From the NCBI GenBank assembly GCA_963817335.1, contig CAWFNX010000001.1:248001-312000 (forward strand): DNA of 64,000 bases, written 5' to 3'. A program made the position numbers and the translations under genes. Below, piece after piece: positions 19,213 to 27,284 of the stretch. The stretch's first letter is position 1. Every line of letters starts with the position of its first letter. The DNA is from AV40 sp963817335 (GTDB lineage Bacteria > Verrucomicrobiota > Verrucomicrobiia > Chthoniobacterales > UBA10450). The notes beneath the pieces are model-generated. The model did not search any database, had not been told where the DNA came from, and saw only the letters and a list, made by a program, of their open reading frames with translations.

Positions 19213-20439
19213 TCAGTTCGAACTCGCAATTGCGGCCGGATGACGCCGCAGCGCCGCTCCCAAAAATAGACAGGCACTCACCACAAAAAATGCGACCGCC
19301 AAATCGCGCAGGCAAAGAACGAGCAATGGCAAGGTCGGATGCGCGCCAAAGTTCCAATCTCCACGTAGCGACGCGCTTCCAGTAAACAGCCAGTGAAGAG
19401 AATAAAGATAAGCACTGGTGACCGAAACAGCCGAAATTGAAAAGCGCCACGGAAGAAAGAACCAGAGCGGGAGCGACCACGCAAAATACTGGAATGCCCA
19501 ATAGTCGCTAAAGCCAAGGAGAATTACGTAGTTCATTGCGATCGTCGCACCGAGTTCTTCCGGAGCGCGACGATTTCTCCGCAACCAGACGAGGAGAAAC
19601 ATTCCCGCAATCGCGAGGTACCAACTTTGTTCGAGAACGAACAGCGCCGGTCGCAGGAATCTCGCGGGCCAAACCTCGATTGGTGCGATGGTTGAGAAAA
19701 GTAGAACGCTCGGCCCCCACAACGGCACACCGCCGGTCGTTTGCAGGACGAGGCCGCGATACCCAAAAACATTTGTCCAGACAACCTTGTAGTCCTGGAT
19801 CAGGGCAGGAAGATACGTAATTAACGCTGCACCGGTTGCGGCGAGAGTGAAAATAATGCGAGATCGCCAGGCTCTGAAAAAGGTCATGAAAGCGGGAAAG
19901 GCCAGGATTCCCGGTAATTTTATCCAAAGACCCGCGCCAAAAGCGCTCCCGCTAAGGGCCGCGCTGGTTTTTGAAGCGAGCCAAATCGAAAGCAAGAGGA
20001 AGAAAGCGACCGCCGTGTCGGTGTTGCCGTGATACGCCGAAAGAATGATCGCGGCCGGACTGATCCAGTAAATCGCCGTAGCTAAAAACCGGGAGCGATT
20101 GCTTGGGAGCAAACTAAAGAGCAATAGGACGTTTCCCACGTCGACTAACGCGAACAGTCCGCGGAAAAGAATTCGAAAGGGGACATGAGTGGCCGTTGAA
20201 ACCCGTAAAATTAGCGAACCGACCTCGCTAATGAACGGAGGATGGTTCGCAAATGAATTTGCGTGGTAATAGCCAATCAGTCCACGAGCGCGCACTTGTT
20301 GCGCGTGATCCTCCCAATCGTCCATATCGCCTGTGCCGGCAGTGAATCCAACGCAATAGAACCGCAGGACTGCGCCGATTAGCATCGCTGCCCAAAAGGC
20401 CATTTTCACTGCACGTGACGGGATATCGTTCCCAGTCAT
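19213..20439 (-). CDS. GT-C membrane glycosyltransferase (PIG-M/DUF2029-like)
   Basis: 408 residues with ~10 hydrophobic segments. The first periplasmic loop TGDMDDWEDHAQQVRARGL holds the acidic residues expected at a GT-C active site, followed by HANSFANHPPFISEVGSL, WISPAAIILSAYHGNTDTA and FGAGLWIKLPGILAFPAF, a pattern seen in mannosyltransferase-like GT-C enzymes (PIG-M, ALG6/8 and bacterial DUF2029 groups). ATG at 20439, 3 nt after the previous stop; its own stop is one base from the next start. Third distinct GT-C type in the same run, so the locus probably builds a multi-step glycan outside the cytoplasm (inference). Confidence 0.78.
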   Translation of the reverse strand: MTGNDIPSRAVKMAFWAAMLIGAVLRFYCVGFTAGTGDMDDWEDHAQQVRARGLIGYYHANSFANHPPFISEVGSLILRVSTATHVPFRILFRGLFALVDVGNVLLLFSLLPSNRSRFLATAIYWISPAAIILSAYHGNTDTAVAFFLLLSIWLASKTSAALSGSAFGAGLWIKLPGILAFPAFMTFFRAWRSRIIFTLAATGAALITYLPALIQDYKVVWTNVFGYRGLVLQTTGGVPLWGPSVLLFSTIAPIEVWPARFLRPALFVLEQSWYLAIAGMFLLVWLRRNRRAPEELGATIAMNYVILLGFSDYWAFQYFAWSLPLWFFLPWRFSISAVSVTSAYLYSLHWLFTGSASLRGDWNFGAHPTLPLLVLCLRDLAVAFFVVSACLFLGAALRRHPAAIASSN

Positions 20440-20442
20440 GAA

Positions 20443-22053
20443 TTATGTCTTTCGGCGATAAATGAGAATGTGATCCGCAGTCGGTGTTACTCCGGACAGT
20501 TGAGTAGAAAAATAGTAGTCCGTGCCGGGCTCCGAAATATTTATTAAGCCGACTTCCTCGTAATCGGATGCACAATAGTTTTCCGCCCATCTCAAAATCG
20601 TCTGATCGGAATCACGGTCGGCTAACCAGGACTTGCTCATCACAACCAGAACAAGAAACCGCGGTCGGGCGGCTTCGATTTCGTGAATCATCTCCTGCTG
20701 CATTTGATGAGCATAAGGCTGCGGTTCCATCAACGAGTAGGTATAGATATATCCGGTCGCGGAAAGCCGTTTGGAATAGAAATAGATCTGCGGCTCGGAA
20801 CCCAAGACGGCGATTTTGTCGCCGGGATCTGATTGGGATCGAATGTAATCGGCGATCTTTATCGATTCGGGGAATGGATTTGTGCCGTTCACCAAGCGGT
20901 TGGCTTCAGAGACCGGAAGTTCGAAAAAGAAATCGCGCTCTGACCACAACGGAAACCCCAGAATCACGGCGACAATACCCAGGACAGCTAGCCGGACAGG
21001 CGCAGGTTTTGCCTTTAACAGATTAATTGCCGCTACGATCGCCGATCCGCACATCAAGGACAGGGCCGGAAGAAAAAGAATAAAATAGTGCGGCCGAAAA
21101 TAGAGTCCCGGGCAAACCGCTAACGCGGAGAACAGGGCAAACGTTATTAGAAACGATGCACGGCTCCTCAGTGTCCGATCAAGCGCGAGCGCGATCAATC
21201 CCACCGATCCGAGTAGCCATATCGGCCAGGCCGTTCCCACCACTCCGGTGAAATGACCGATAAACATTTGGAAACCTTCGGCAGCGGATACCTGACTTCC
21301 GTATTGGGTCGCATACGTGACGGTCCAAAACCAAAATTTCTCGAACACACCTGCGCTCCACAAAAGAAGTCCGGTAACAGCGCTCGGGACCGCCGCGCCC
21401 AAGATTAAAACCAAATTGCGAGAAAGAATGCGCCTCGAGCCGAGTCGCGCCTTCCAATCGTGAACAAACAGGTGCAACGAGGCAAAACCGACGAAAAAGA
21501 CTCCCGGCTGCTTCATCAAAAATGCAATTCCAAAAAGCAACCCGCTGGCAAAAATGAGACTGGGCGAGGGTCGATCCACTGAACGCGACAAAACCAGGGC
21601 GCCAGCAACGGCAAAGAGAACAACAAAGTGGGTCGCATGGGCCGCATTCCCAAGGACATTGGGCATCAAAGAAAGGACCGAGTAGGAGGCCGCGCTGATT
21701 GTTCCGCCGACCGCGCCCAGCCGGTCGCGTCCAAGCAGAAAAACCAGCCCGATGGTAATGAGATTGACCAACGCCAAGCCGACGTGGACGCCTGAGATCG
21801 ACTGGCCGAAAACGGACATTATCAAAGCATAAGCGGCAGCCGTCCCTGGGAGTTTCATGCTGTAGGCGAGTTTGTAAGGCCATATTCCATGCAACAACAG
21901 CTGGCCCTCGTAGGCGTACTCGCCTTCGTCCCGCTCCAACGGCAATCCGCAAAGGTGCGTTCTGGCCAATAGAACTGCGGCAAGAGCAGCACCGAAAACA
22001 ACCCAAGCCCAGGTATCAAAGCCGGTGTGGTTAGAGGAAGAATTCGATTTCAC
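20443..22053 (-). CDS. GT39/ArnT-like GT-C membrane glycosyltransferase
   Basis: 536 residues, first gene of the minus-strand GT-C run. After the first helix comes LPLERDEGEYAYEGQLLLHG, with the Asp42-Glu43 pair of GT39/PMT_2 enzymes, then PYKLAYSMKLPGTAAAYAL, a typical second loop (K-PGT). About 11 membrane segments and a soluble C-terminal domain (from SEANRLVNGTNPFPESIKIA) that is probably periplasmic. Family enzymes use polyprenyl-phosphate sugars as donors. The 72-nt gap to the divergent transglutaminase-like gene probably contains the operon promoter; I see no convincing box in it. Confidence 0.83.
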   Translation of the reverse strand: MKSNSSSNHTGFDTWAWVVFGAALAAVLLARTHLCGLPLERDEGEYAYEGQLLLHGIWPYKLAYSMKLPGTAAAYALIMSVFGQSISGVHVGLALVNLITIGLVFLLGRDRLGAVGGTISAASYSVLSLMPNVLGNAAHATHFVVLFAVAGALVLSRSVDRPSPSLIFASGLLFGIAFLMKQPGVFFVGFASLHLFVHDWKARLGSRRILSRNLVLILGAAVPSAVTGLLLWSAGVFEKFWFWTVTYATQYGSQVSAAEGFQMFIGHFTGVVGTAWPIWLLGSVGLIALALDRTLRSRASFLITFALFSALAVCPGLYFRPHYFILFLPALSLMCGSAIVAAINLLKAKPAPVRLAVLGIVAVILGFPLWSERDFFFELPVSEANRLVNGTNPFPESIKIADYIRSQSDPGDKIAVLGSEPQIYFYSKRLSATGYIYTYSLMEPQPYAHQMQQEMIHEIEAARPRFLVLVVMSKSWLADRDSDQTILRWAENYCASDYEEVGLINISEPGTDYYFSTQLSGVTPTADHILIYRRKT

Positions 22054-22143
22054 GCTCGGGCAACTCAGACACCCGGAGTCTGCCTAATTCCACGGCGTTG
22101 CCAATAGACAGTTCATAGCTGGGGTGTGGCACAGGCTGTGCTT

Positions 22144-22776
22144 ATGGAAATTATAACAAATATGATTACAATAAGCATTCGCCCTTATACGCTGCGCAAA
22201 GCCGGTGCGGTCGGTTTGATCCTATTCTGCCTCTCCTGCCTCTCCGCCTTCGCCCAGTCCAACTATATCACGGTCAAGTCTACCCCCTACGACCGGCAAA
22301 TGAGCCGAATCCAACCGGTCCTCACGTCAGCCATTGGCCACAAGGAGCAAAACCTGTCGCTGGGCCTGGTGAACAACTGGATCGGCAGTCTCCGGGCAAT
22401 TCCTTACGGATTCTCCACCGAATGGAAAACTCCGGATGAAGTTCGCCTGGGCGCCTATGCCGACTGCAAAGGCAAAGCCGTAGCCCTTTACAATGCAATG
22501 CATTCGCGGGGTGCGGAGAATGTTCGCCTAGTCATTGGCAAACGCACGTCGACGAGCCGTAAAACGCATGCCTGGCTGGAATGGACTACCGACAACGGCA
22601 CCTACATCCTCGATCCGACGATTAACTGGAGCGCCTTTCGGGCGGAACGGTCGGGCCGAAGTTCTTATATCCCATTGTTCGCCTATGCCGGCACCCGGAA
22701 GTTCCGCGCTGGCCCGACTGGCGGTCTATTGGCCAGCAATTCGACCCTTGCCCAACGCGTAGCGAGCCGCCTGTAA
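22144..22776 (+). CDS. Exported transglutaminase-like protein
   Basis: About 210 residues from the ATG at 22144 (a GTG at 22126 and an ATG at 22162 are alternatives). The N-terminus is a signal peptide ending SCLSAFAQ. The core shows a papain-like transglutaminase triad: Cys108 in ADCKGKAVALYNAM, His142 in KTHAWLEW and Asp157 in YILDPTINW. This is the pattern of bacterial transglutaminase-like cysteine proteins, which may act as proteases, amidases or cross-linkers; the substrate is unknown. It is convergent with nothing and followed by a hairpin terminator. The start region (TATGGAAATTAT) is identical over 12 nt to that of the next exported protein, a small oddity. Confidence 0.75.
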   Translation: MEIITNMITISIRPYTLRKAGAVGLILFCLSCLSAFAQSNYITVKSTPYDRQMSRIQPVLTSAIGHKEQNLSLGLVNNWIGSLRAIPYGFSTEWKTPDEVRLGAYADCKGKAVALYNAMHSRGAENVRLVIGKRTSTSRKTHAWLEWTTDNGTYILDPTINWSAFRAERSGRSSYIPLFAYAGTRKFRAGPTGGLLASNSTLAQRVASRL

Positions 22777-22805
22777 TTGCCTCTCGACGGCGAGTACTTT
22801 TCCTT

Positions 22806-22837
22806 CGGCCGGCCTTTGGGCCGGCCGTTGTGCTTTT
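22806..22837 (+). terminator. Rho-independent terminator
   Basis: CGGCCGGCC (22806-22814), loop TTTG, GGCCGGCCG (22819-22827), followed by TTGTGCTTTT. Lies 30 nt after the transglutaminase-like stop. Confidence 0.75.
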
Positions 22838-22942
22838 AAGTGACGAAGCGGTCGGGTAATTTGAGATCGAAAAAAGTTCGGACCCGGCAAAAATTTGTAT
22901 TGCCAAAATGTGGGGGGGCGAGGTATTATCCTTTTTGTGGGT

Positions 22943-23602
22943 ATGGAAATTATGAGCGCACACTTCTCTCGCTTTTACCGTGTCGGGGCGTTTGCTTGCG
23001 GAATTCTTTTGCTAACAGGGCTGCAATCGTTTGGCCAGCAGTCCCCAACTTACGCGAAGAACTTTGCCCGTTTTAACGCCGGAGCTCGCATCGATGATAA
23101 CCTGGCTCAAATCGCTCTCATCTCCGATCATCCGAGTTTCGCATATACGTTGCCGGATGGAACCAGCGAGCTCGTGCTGTCGCTTTCCAAGATTCAAAAT
23201 TTCGATTTGATCACATTTACCAATCAAGGCACGGCCGGGACGGTTACTATTTCTACATCTAATTCGAAACTGGCCACGGCCAGCTCGCAGTGGCACCAAA
23301 TCGCGCGGCAAACACTCACCGCAAATGTAACCAAACTAAAAGTCGGTCCGAGCGAAGCGAAGTATGTAAAGTTCACCTTCAACGTCGTGAAATCGGGCCA
23401 CATCGCCGATCTCGGAGTTTATTCGACGGCGATTCCGAACCTGATGGTCGCGAGCACGGCACTGTCCGACGGTAAGGATTTCGGGGATGGTAAGGATGCG
23501 AAAGAAGCGAAGGAAGTTGCGGAAGGCCCTCCAGCGGAAGGTCCCCCTCCAACCCTTCCTGATCCGCCTCCCTTTGTGTTCGTGCCGCAGGTCAGCGAGT
23601 AA
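22943..23602 (+). CDS. Exported protein of unknown function, beta-sandwich-like
   Basis: About 219 residues from the ATG at 22943 (or 22952). Signal peptide with hydrophobic GAFACGILLLTGLQSF and a cut near GQQ. The mature part (~150 residues) is rich in short beta strands; the segment KYVKFTFNVVKSGHIADLGVYS resembles the last strands of discoidin (F5/8 type C) domains, where it often ends in 'I.EI.VY'. The C-terminal ~50 residues are Lys/Asp/Glu then Pro-rich (KDFGDGKDAKEAKE, PPPTLPDPPPF). I do not recognise a family with confidence; a carbohydrate- or surface-binding role is a guess from the fold hint. Confidence 0.65.
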   Translation: MEIMSAHFSRFYRVGAFACGILLLTGLQSFGQQSPTYAKNFARFNAGARIDDNLAQIALISDHPSFAYTLPDGTSELVLSLSKIQNFDLITFTNQGTAGTVTISTSNSKLATASSQWHQIARQTLTANVTKLKVGPSEAKYVKFTFNVVKSGHIADLGVYSTAIPNLMVASTALSDGKDFGDGKDAKEAKEVAEGPPAEGPPPTLPDPPPFVFVPQVSE

Positions 23603-23621
23603 CAGAGTTTTCTTTAAACAA

Positions 23622-23654
23622 AACCCATCCACTCGAAAAGTGGATGGGTTTTTT
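23622..23654 (+). terminator. Rho-independent terminator (probably bidirectional)
   Basis: Twelve-base arms AACCCATCCACT (23622-23633) and AGTGGATGGGTT (23639-23650) with a 5-nt loop and a T-run to 23654. On the other strand AAAC precedes the stem, so it may also serve the convergent gene ending at 23670. Confidence 0.92.
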
Positions 23655-23669
23655 GTGTACGTGATCCAA

Positions 23670-24938
23670 TCAAAGCTCGTCGCTTAGAATTTTGAAGATT
23701 TCTGTGTTGTCGATTGTCCCCTGCAAGCCTTCACTTCCGCGACCGGACCCAAACGCGACTACGTCTTCAACGGTGGGGAGGGCAAAGGGCGCGTAAAATG
23801 CCGCCGGCTGAGACTGATCTTTTTTGGCGTCGGCGCTTGGGGACGGTTCTTTCTCCGGCAGCTTTGACGCGCCGTAGGATTGCATCCCTTTTGGACCCGT
23901 CGCCCAGGTTAACCACGGTTGTCCTGCCGGATTTAATCCAAGCAGAGCAATTCCGCTGTCCTTGCGGAACGGATATCCGTTCGCGTGTAATCCGCCGATA
24001 GCAACATCGCCGCAGACCAAAATAGTCGATCTTCCGCCGGCGTAGCGGTGTGCTGTCGCTACCGCACGATCGAATTCCGCGGTTTCGGTTAATGTCTTTT
24101 CGGCATTGTTCGTTTCGGCCGCTTCCCGCATTCGAGAAGCGTCAACCACCAGCACGTAGCCGCTTTGATTGAATTGCAACAACTCGATCGCGCGGCGAAC
24201 CATGTCGGACAGGCTGGGTTCATCGCTCCAGTTTTGATTTGAATCGCGAGCGGCGTCGTTATCAGCAAACGCGCCGAACAATTTCGTTCGTTGCCAAGGT
24301 GGGATGGCCTCCAGTTCTGCCCGAGTGCGCACAACATCGAAACCATTGCCGCGCATTTCCAGCAAAAGATCACGGCGATCCTGGCGACGCCCGTGTTTTG
24401 TTTCAGGAAGAAATTCCGCCGCGCTTGCCCCGAGTCCGATGTCGATCTTGCCGCCCTCGGCAAATTGCTGCGCCATTTGTTCGGTGTCTCCAGGGTTGCT
24501 TGAATGCGCATAAAACGCCGCGCAGGTGGCGCTGGTTAAATTTCTATCACTGATCAAACCGGTTGCCCTTCCGCGATCGCGCGCCAGTTCCATGATCGTT
24601 GAGATTGATTTGCCATTTGAGTCGATTGAAACCGCACGGTTGTTCACCTTGATTCCAGTTGCCAGCGCGGTGGCGACGGCTGCTTGATCGGGAACGGCGA
24701 AATCTCTCGAAAAATTTTTAACCAGCGCGGCGTGCGGCATAGTGTCGAGAGTCAGATGGGCGTCCGCCCCGCCAAGATAATCGCGGGTCAGCGCAACCCG
24801 TTCCGGTCCCAGGCCCTCGCCGATAATAAGAATTATTCCGAACGATCGTTGGACGACCCAGTGTTGAAAGTAGAGCACGCCCAGTCCGGCAAACGCCAAC
24901 AGGCACAAAAGGGCGAGTAATTGGTTACGCCACTTCAC
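23670..24938 (-). CDS. Membrane-anchored alkaline-phosphatase-fold protein lacking catalytic residues (pseudoenzyme)
   Basis: 422 residues with one N-terminal membrane anchor (~6-24). The whole length follows the alkaline phosphatase family: IILIIGEGLGPERV for xVxLxIGDGMG, PDQAAVATALATG for TDSAATATALATG, TGLISDRNLTSATCAAFYAH for TGLVTTSRITHATPAAFYAH, VVDASRMREAAETNN for VEGSRIDWAGHAND, and TIDNTEIFKIL near the C-terminus. The residues that make the enzyme work are replaced: nucleophile Ser is Gln85 (codon CAA at 24684-24686), the metal Asp of GDG is Glu41, the ligands of the DxxxH motif are Arg271 and Glu275, the His of TADH is Val312, and the late His is Pro388. It should therefore not hydrolyse phosphate esters in the usual way. 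It diverges from gpmI, itself of the same superfamily. Role unknown; binding or scaffolding is possible. Confidence 0.85.
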   Translation of the reverse strand: MKWRNQLLALLCLLAFAGLGVLYFQHWVVQRSFGIILIIGEGLGPERVALTRDYLGGADAHLTLDTMPHAALVKNFSRDFAVPDQAAVATALATGIKVNNRAVSIDSNGKSISTIMELARDRGRATGLISDRNLTSATCAAFYAHSSNPGDTEQMAQQFAEGGKIDIGLGASAAEFLPETKHGRRQDRRDLLLEMRGNGFDVVRTRAELEAIPPWQRTKLFGAFADNDAARDSNQNWSDEPSLSDMVRRAIELLQFNQSGYVLVVDASRMREAAETNNAEKTLTETAEFDRAVATAHRYAGGRSTILVCGDVAIGGLHANGYPFRKDSGIALLGLNPAGQPWLTWATGPKGMQSYGASKLPEKEPSPSADAKKDQSQPAAFYAPFALPTVEDVVAFGSGRGSEGLQGTIDNTEIFKILSDEL

Positions 24939-25029
24939 GAGCGCGATGTAGAAGGTGCTTTCATGATTGTCAAACTTGCGGCGCCAGGAAAGCCCTTGTC
25001 GGGGTTCCTAATCGTCGGCAAATTGCGGC

Positions 25030-26565
25030 ATGGCCGCGCCCGTTGTGCTCATTATCCGTGATGGATGGGGCATTAACCCGGGTGGCAAGGCTAAGGCGAA
25101 AGAGAACGGCGACGCGACGCTTCTCGCGCACACGCCATTTCACGATCAACTTTATCGCGATTATCCCGGTAGCAAACTGAGCGCGAGCGGTCGTGATGTG
25201 GGGTTGCCGGAGGGACAAATGGGTAATTCGGAAGTCGGTCATCTCAATCTCGGCGCCGGGCGAATTGTTTTTCAGGATCTGACCCGGATTAACCAAGCAA
25301 TCGTGGCTGGTGAGTTGAAAACCAATCGCGTCGCGCAGGAGACTTTTGCAGCGGCGCGCGGGCACCGGCTGCACTTGTTAGGCCTGGTTTCGGACGGGGG
25401 TGTCCATAGTCATTACGAACACATGATCGCGCTGGCCAACCAGGCCAAGGCGGCCGGGGTTAATGAAATTTTTGTGCACGCGTTCACCGATGGACGGGAT
25501 TCCTCGCCCACCGGCGGTCGCGAATATCTGAAAGTCTGCCAGGAAAAGCTCCGTCCGAGCGGCGCCCAAATTGTCACTGTGGTTGGCCGTTACTTTGCGA
25601 TGGATCGCGACCGTCGTTGGGACCGGACAAAGAAAGCGTGGGACGCCGTCGTTCTCGGACGTGGCGAAGTTTGTAAAGATACGCCGTCGGAAGCATTGGA
25701 CCGACACTACAAAGCCGGCAAGACCGACGAGTTTATGCCGCCGCTGATTTTTTCTCACCCGAACGAACAACGCGTTCGAGACGGCGACGTTGTTTTGTTT
25801 TTTAACTTTCGGGCCGATCGCGCTCGCCAGCTTACTCAAGCATTTCTATTCAAGGACTTCGATGGTTTCGACCGTGAAGTTTGGCCGCAGATAAAATTTA
25901 CTTCGCTCACTCAATATGATGTTCGTTATCCCTCGCCGTTCATTTTCGCACCGCAGGAGCTAAAAAACATTCTTGGCGAACTGGTGAGCAAAGCCGGCAA
26001 AACTCAGCTTCGCATCGCTGAGACGGAGAAATACGCTCACGTGACCTATTTTTTTAACGGCGGCATTGAGAAGCCGTTTCCGGACGAAGAGCGAGTGCTG
26101 ATTCCCTCGCCGAAGGTCGCCACTTACGACCTCAAGCCAGAGATGAGCGCGTTTGAAGTCACCGACGAATTGCTGAAACGGCTCGACCAGGTTGATCTGG
26201 TCATCCTGAATTTCGCCAACGCCGACATGGTGGGCCACACTGGAGTGGTCGAAGCAGGGATTAAGGCCGTCGAAACGGTGGACCAGTGTTGCGCCAAGAT
26301 TATACCGCGCCTGCTCGAACTTAATGGAAAAGCCATTGTCACCGCGGATCACGGCAATTGCGAACTGATGCGCAATCCTGACGGCTCACCTAATACCGCC
26401 CACACCACGAATCTCGTTCATTTTATTTACGTAGGTAAAGATGCTTCTCGTTTTCGGTGCGAAGACGGGATCCTCGCCGATGTAGCGCCGACCCTGTTGT
26501 TCTTGCTCGGAATGGAGAAACCGAAGGAAATGACCGGCCGAAATCTGCTGATTCAGCGGGGTTGA
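25030..26565 (+). CDS. gpmI: 2,3-bisphosphoglycerate-independent phosphoglycerate mutase
   Basis: 511 residues, normal length. It interconverts 3- and 2-phosphoglycerate in glycolysis and gluconeogenesis in the cytoplasm. N-terminal metal-binding IIRDGWG (Asp11), catalytic Ser67 in EGQMGNSEVGHLNLGAG, substrate-binding HAFTDGRDSSP and VVGRYFAMDRD, FFNFRADRARQL, EKYAHVTYFFNGG, NFANADMVGHTG and the closing metal site VTADHGNCE are all present. The start at 25030 opens directly into the first beta strand. Its 3' end overlaps the convergent nuclease-like gene by 13 nt. It diverges from the alkaline-phosphatase-fold pseudoenzyme, with ~90 nt between. Confidence 0.97.
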   Translation: MAAPVVLIIRDGWGINPGGKAKAKENGDATLLAHTPFHDQLYRDYPGSKLSASGRDVGLPEGQMGNSEVGHLNLGAGRIVFQDLTRINQAIVAGELKTNRVAQETFAAARGHRLHLLGLVSDGGVHSHYEHMIALANQAKAAGVNEIFVHAFTDGRDSSPTGGREYLKVCQEKLRPSGAQIVTVVGRYFAMDRDRRWDRTKKAWDAVVLGRGEVCKDTPSEALDRHYKAGKTDEFMPPLIFSHPNEQRVRDGDVVLFFNFRADRARQLTQAFLFKDFDGFDREVWPQIKFTSLTQYDVRYPSPFIFAPQELKNILGELVSKAGKTQLRIAETEKYAHVTYFFNGGIEKPFPDEERVLIPSPKVATYDLKPEMSAFEVTDELLKRLDQVDLVILNFANADMVGHTGVVEAGIKAVETVDQCCAKIIPRLLELNGKAIVTADHGNCELMRNPDGSPNTAHTTNLVHFIYVGKDASRFRCEDGILADVAPTLLFLLGMEKPKEMTGRNLLIQRG

Positions 26566-27284
26566 GTGCGGTGCCCACCGGCGACGTCGTCGAAACCAAT
26601 ATTCAGGGTCCGATTCAACGCGCGGGTGCCGGCGCGGGCAATTCGCTGAAGAAAAGCAACTTGGTGTTTCTGCTCGGTCTCGTGCCAGATCGGTTTGCGC
26701 GCCAGAATCAGCTCGCTATTCGATTCAACCAATGCGCCCCAACCAATTGGGATTTCCGATTCGCGAAACAATTCGTTAGGCAAAACCAGAAAAAAGAGAT
26801 TGGCGCAGCGATACCGAACTAACGTTTCAAACTTAGTGCAGTCGAACAGTCGATTTTGCAGAGCTTGCAGCTGACGAACCACCTGTTTGTACCCCCGGTG
26901 CTCAATTGCTTCGAAGTTATGCGAATCGAATTCGGCAAACAGCGAATCGGCTACGCGCAAAGCCGGATAATGCACCCGCAAATTTCGCTCCAGGACTTCA
27001 CGGCGTTCATGAACTTTATCCAATCGTCGAGTGGTCGTGGAAGTGGATCCGTTGTCTCGGCGAAGATCAATCAGGGCCTGTTTGCATTCAAAAATCGCCG
27101 TCACACTGGATTCTCGCCCATCGGAACGATATGCGGCGAGGTCTGCCCGGTAACGGCACCGTGGCAAACTGACCTCAAGCGCGCAGGCCGAGTAACCGTT
27201 TTGTTGCGCCCAAATGAGGGCTAGCCGCTTTAGACGCGCGTGCGCGGCCGTTTCTCCGTGGCGGCTATTCAGGAGCGGAGCCAT
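26553..27284 (-). CDS. PD-(D/E)XK nuclease-like protein of unknown function
   Basis: About 243 residues from the ATG at 27284; the open frame runs further up through hemB but that part is an Arg-rich shadow. The N-terminal third shows a candidate PD-(D/E)XK core: Glu37 in ALEVSLP, Asp48 in CRYRADLAAY and Glu66-x-Lys68 in TAIFECKQA, spaced as in small restriction-endonuclease-fold proteins such as MmcB or CoiA-like factors. The middle (LRRDNGST to FDSHNFEAIEHR) is charged and helical. The start overlaps the 3' end of hemB by 16 nt on the same strand, so they are probably co-transcribed. A DNA-processing role is suggested by the motif only. Confidence 0.65.
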   Translation of the reverse strand: MAPLLNSRHGETAAHARLKRLALIWAQQNGYSACALEVSLPRCRYRADLAAYRSDGRESSVTAIFECKQALIDLRRDNGSTSTTTRRLDKVHERREVLERNLRVHYPALRVADSLFAEFDSHNFEAIEHRGYKQVVRQLQALQNRLFDCTKFETLVRYRCANLFFLVLPNELFRESEIPIGWGALVESNSELILARKPIWHETEQKHQVAFLQRIARAGTRALNRTLNIGFDDVAGGHRTQPR

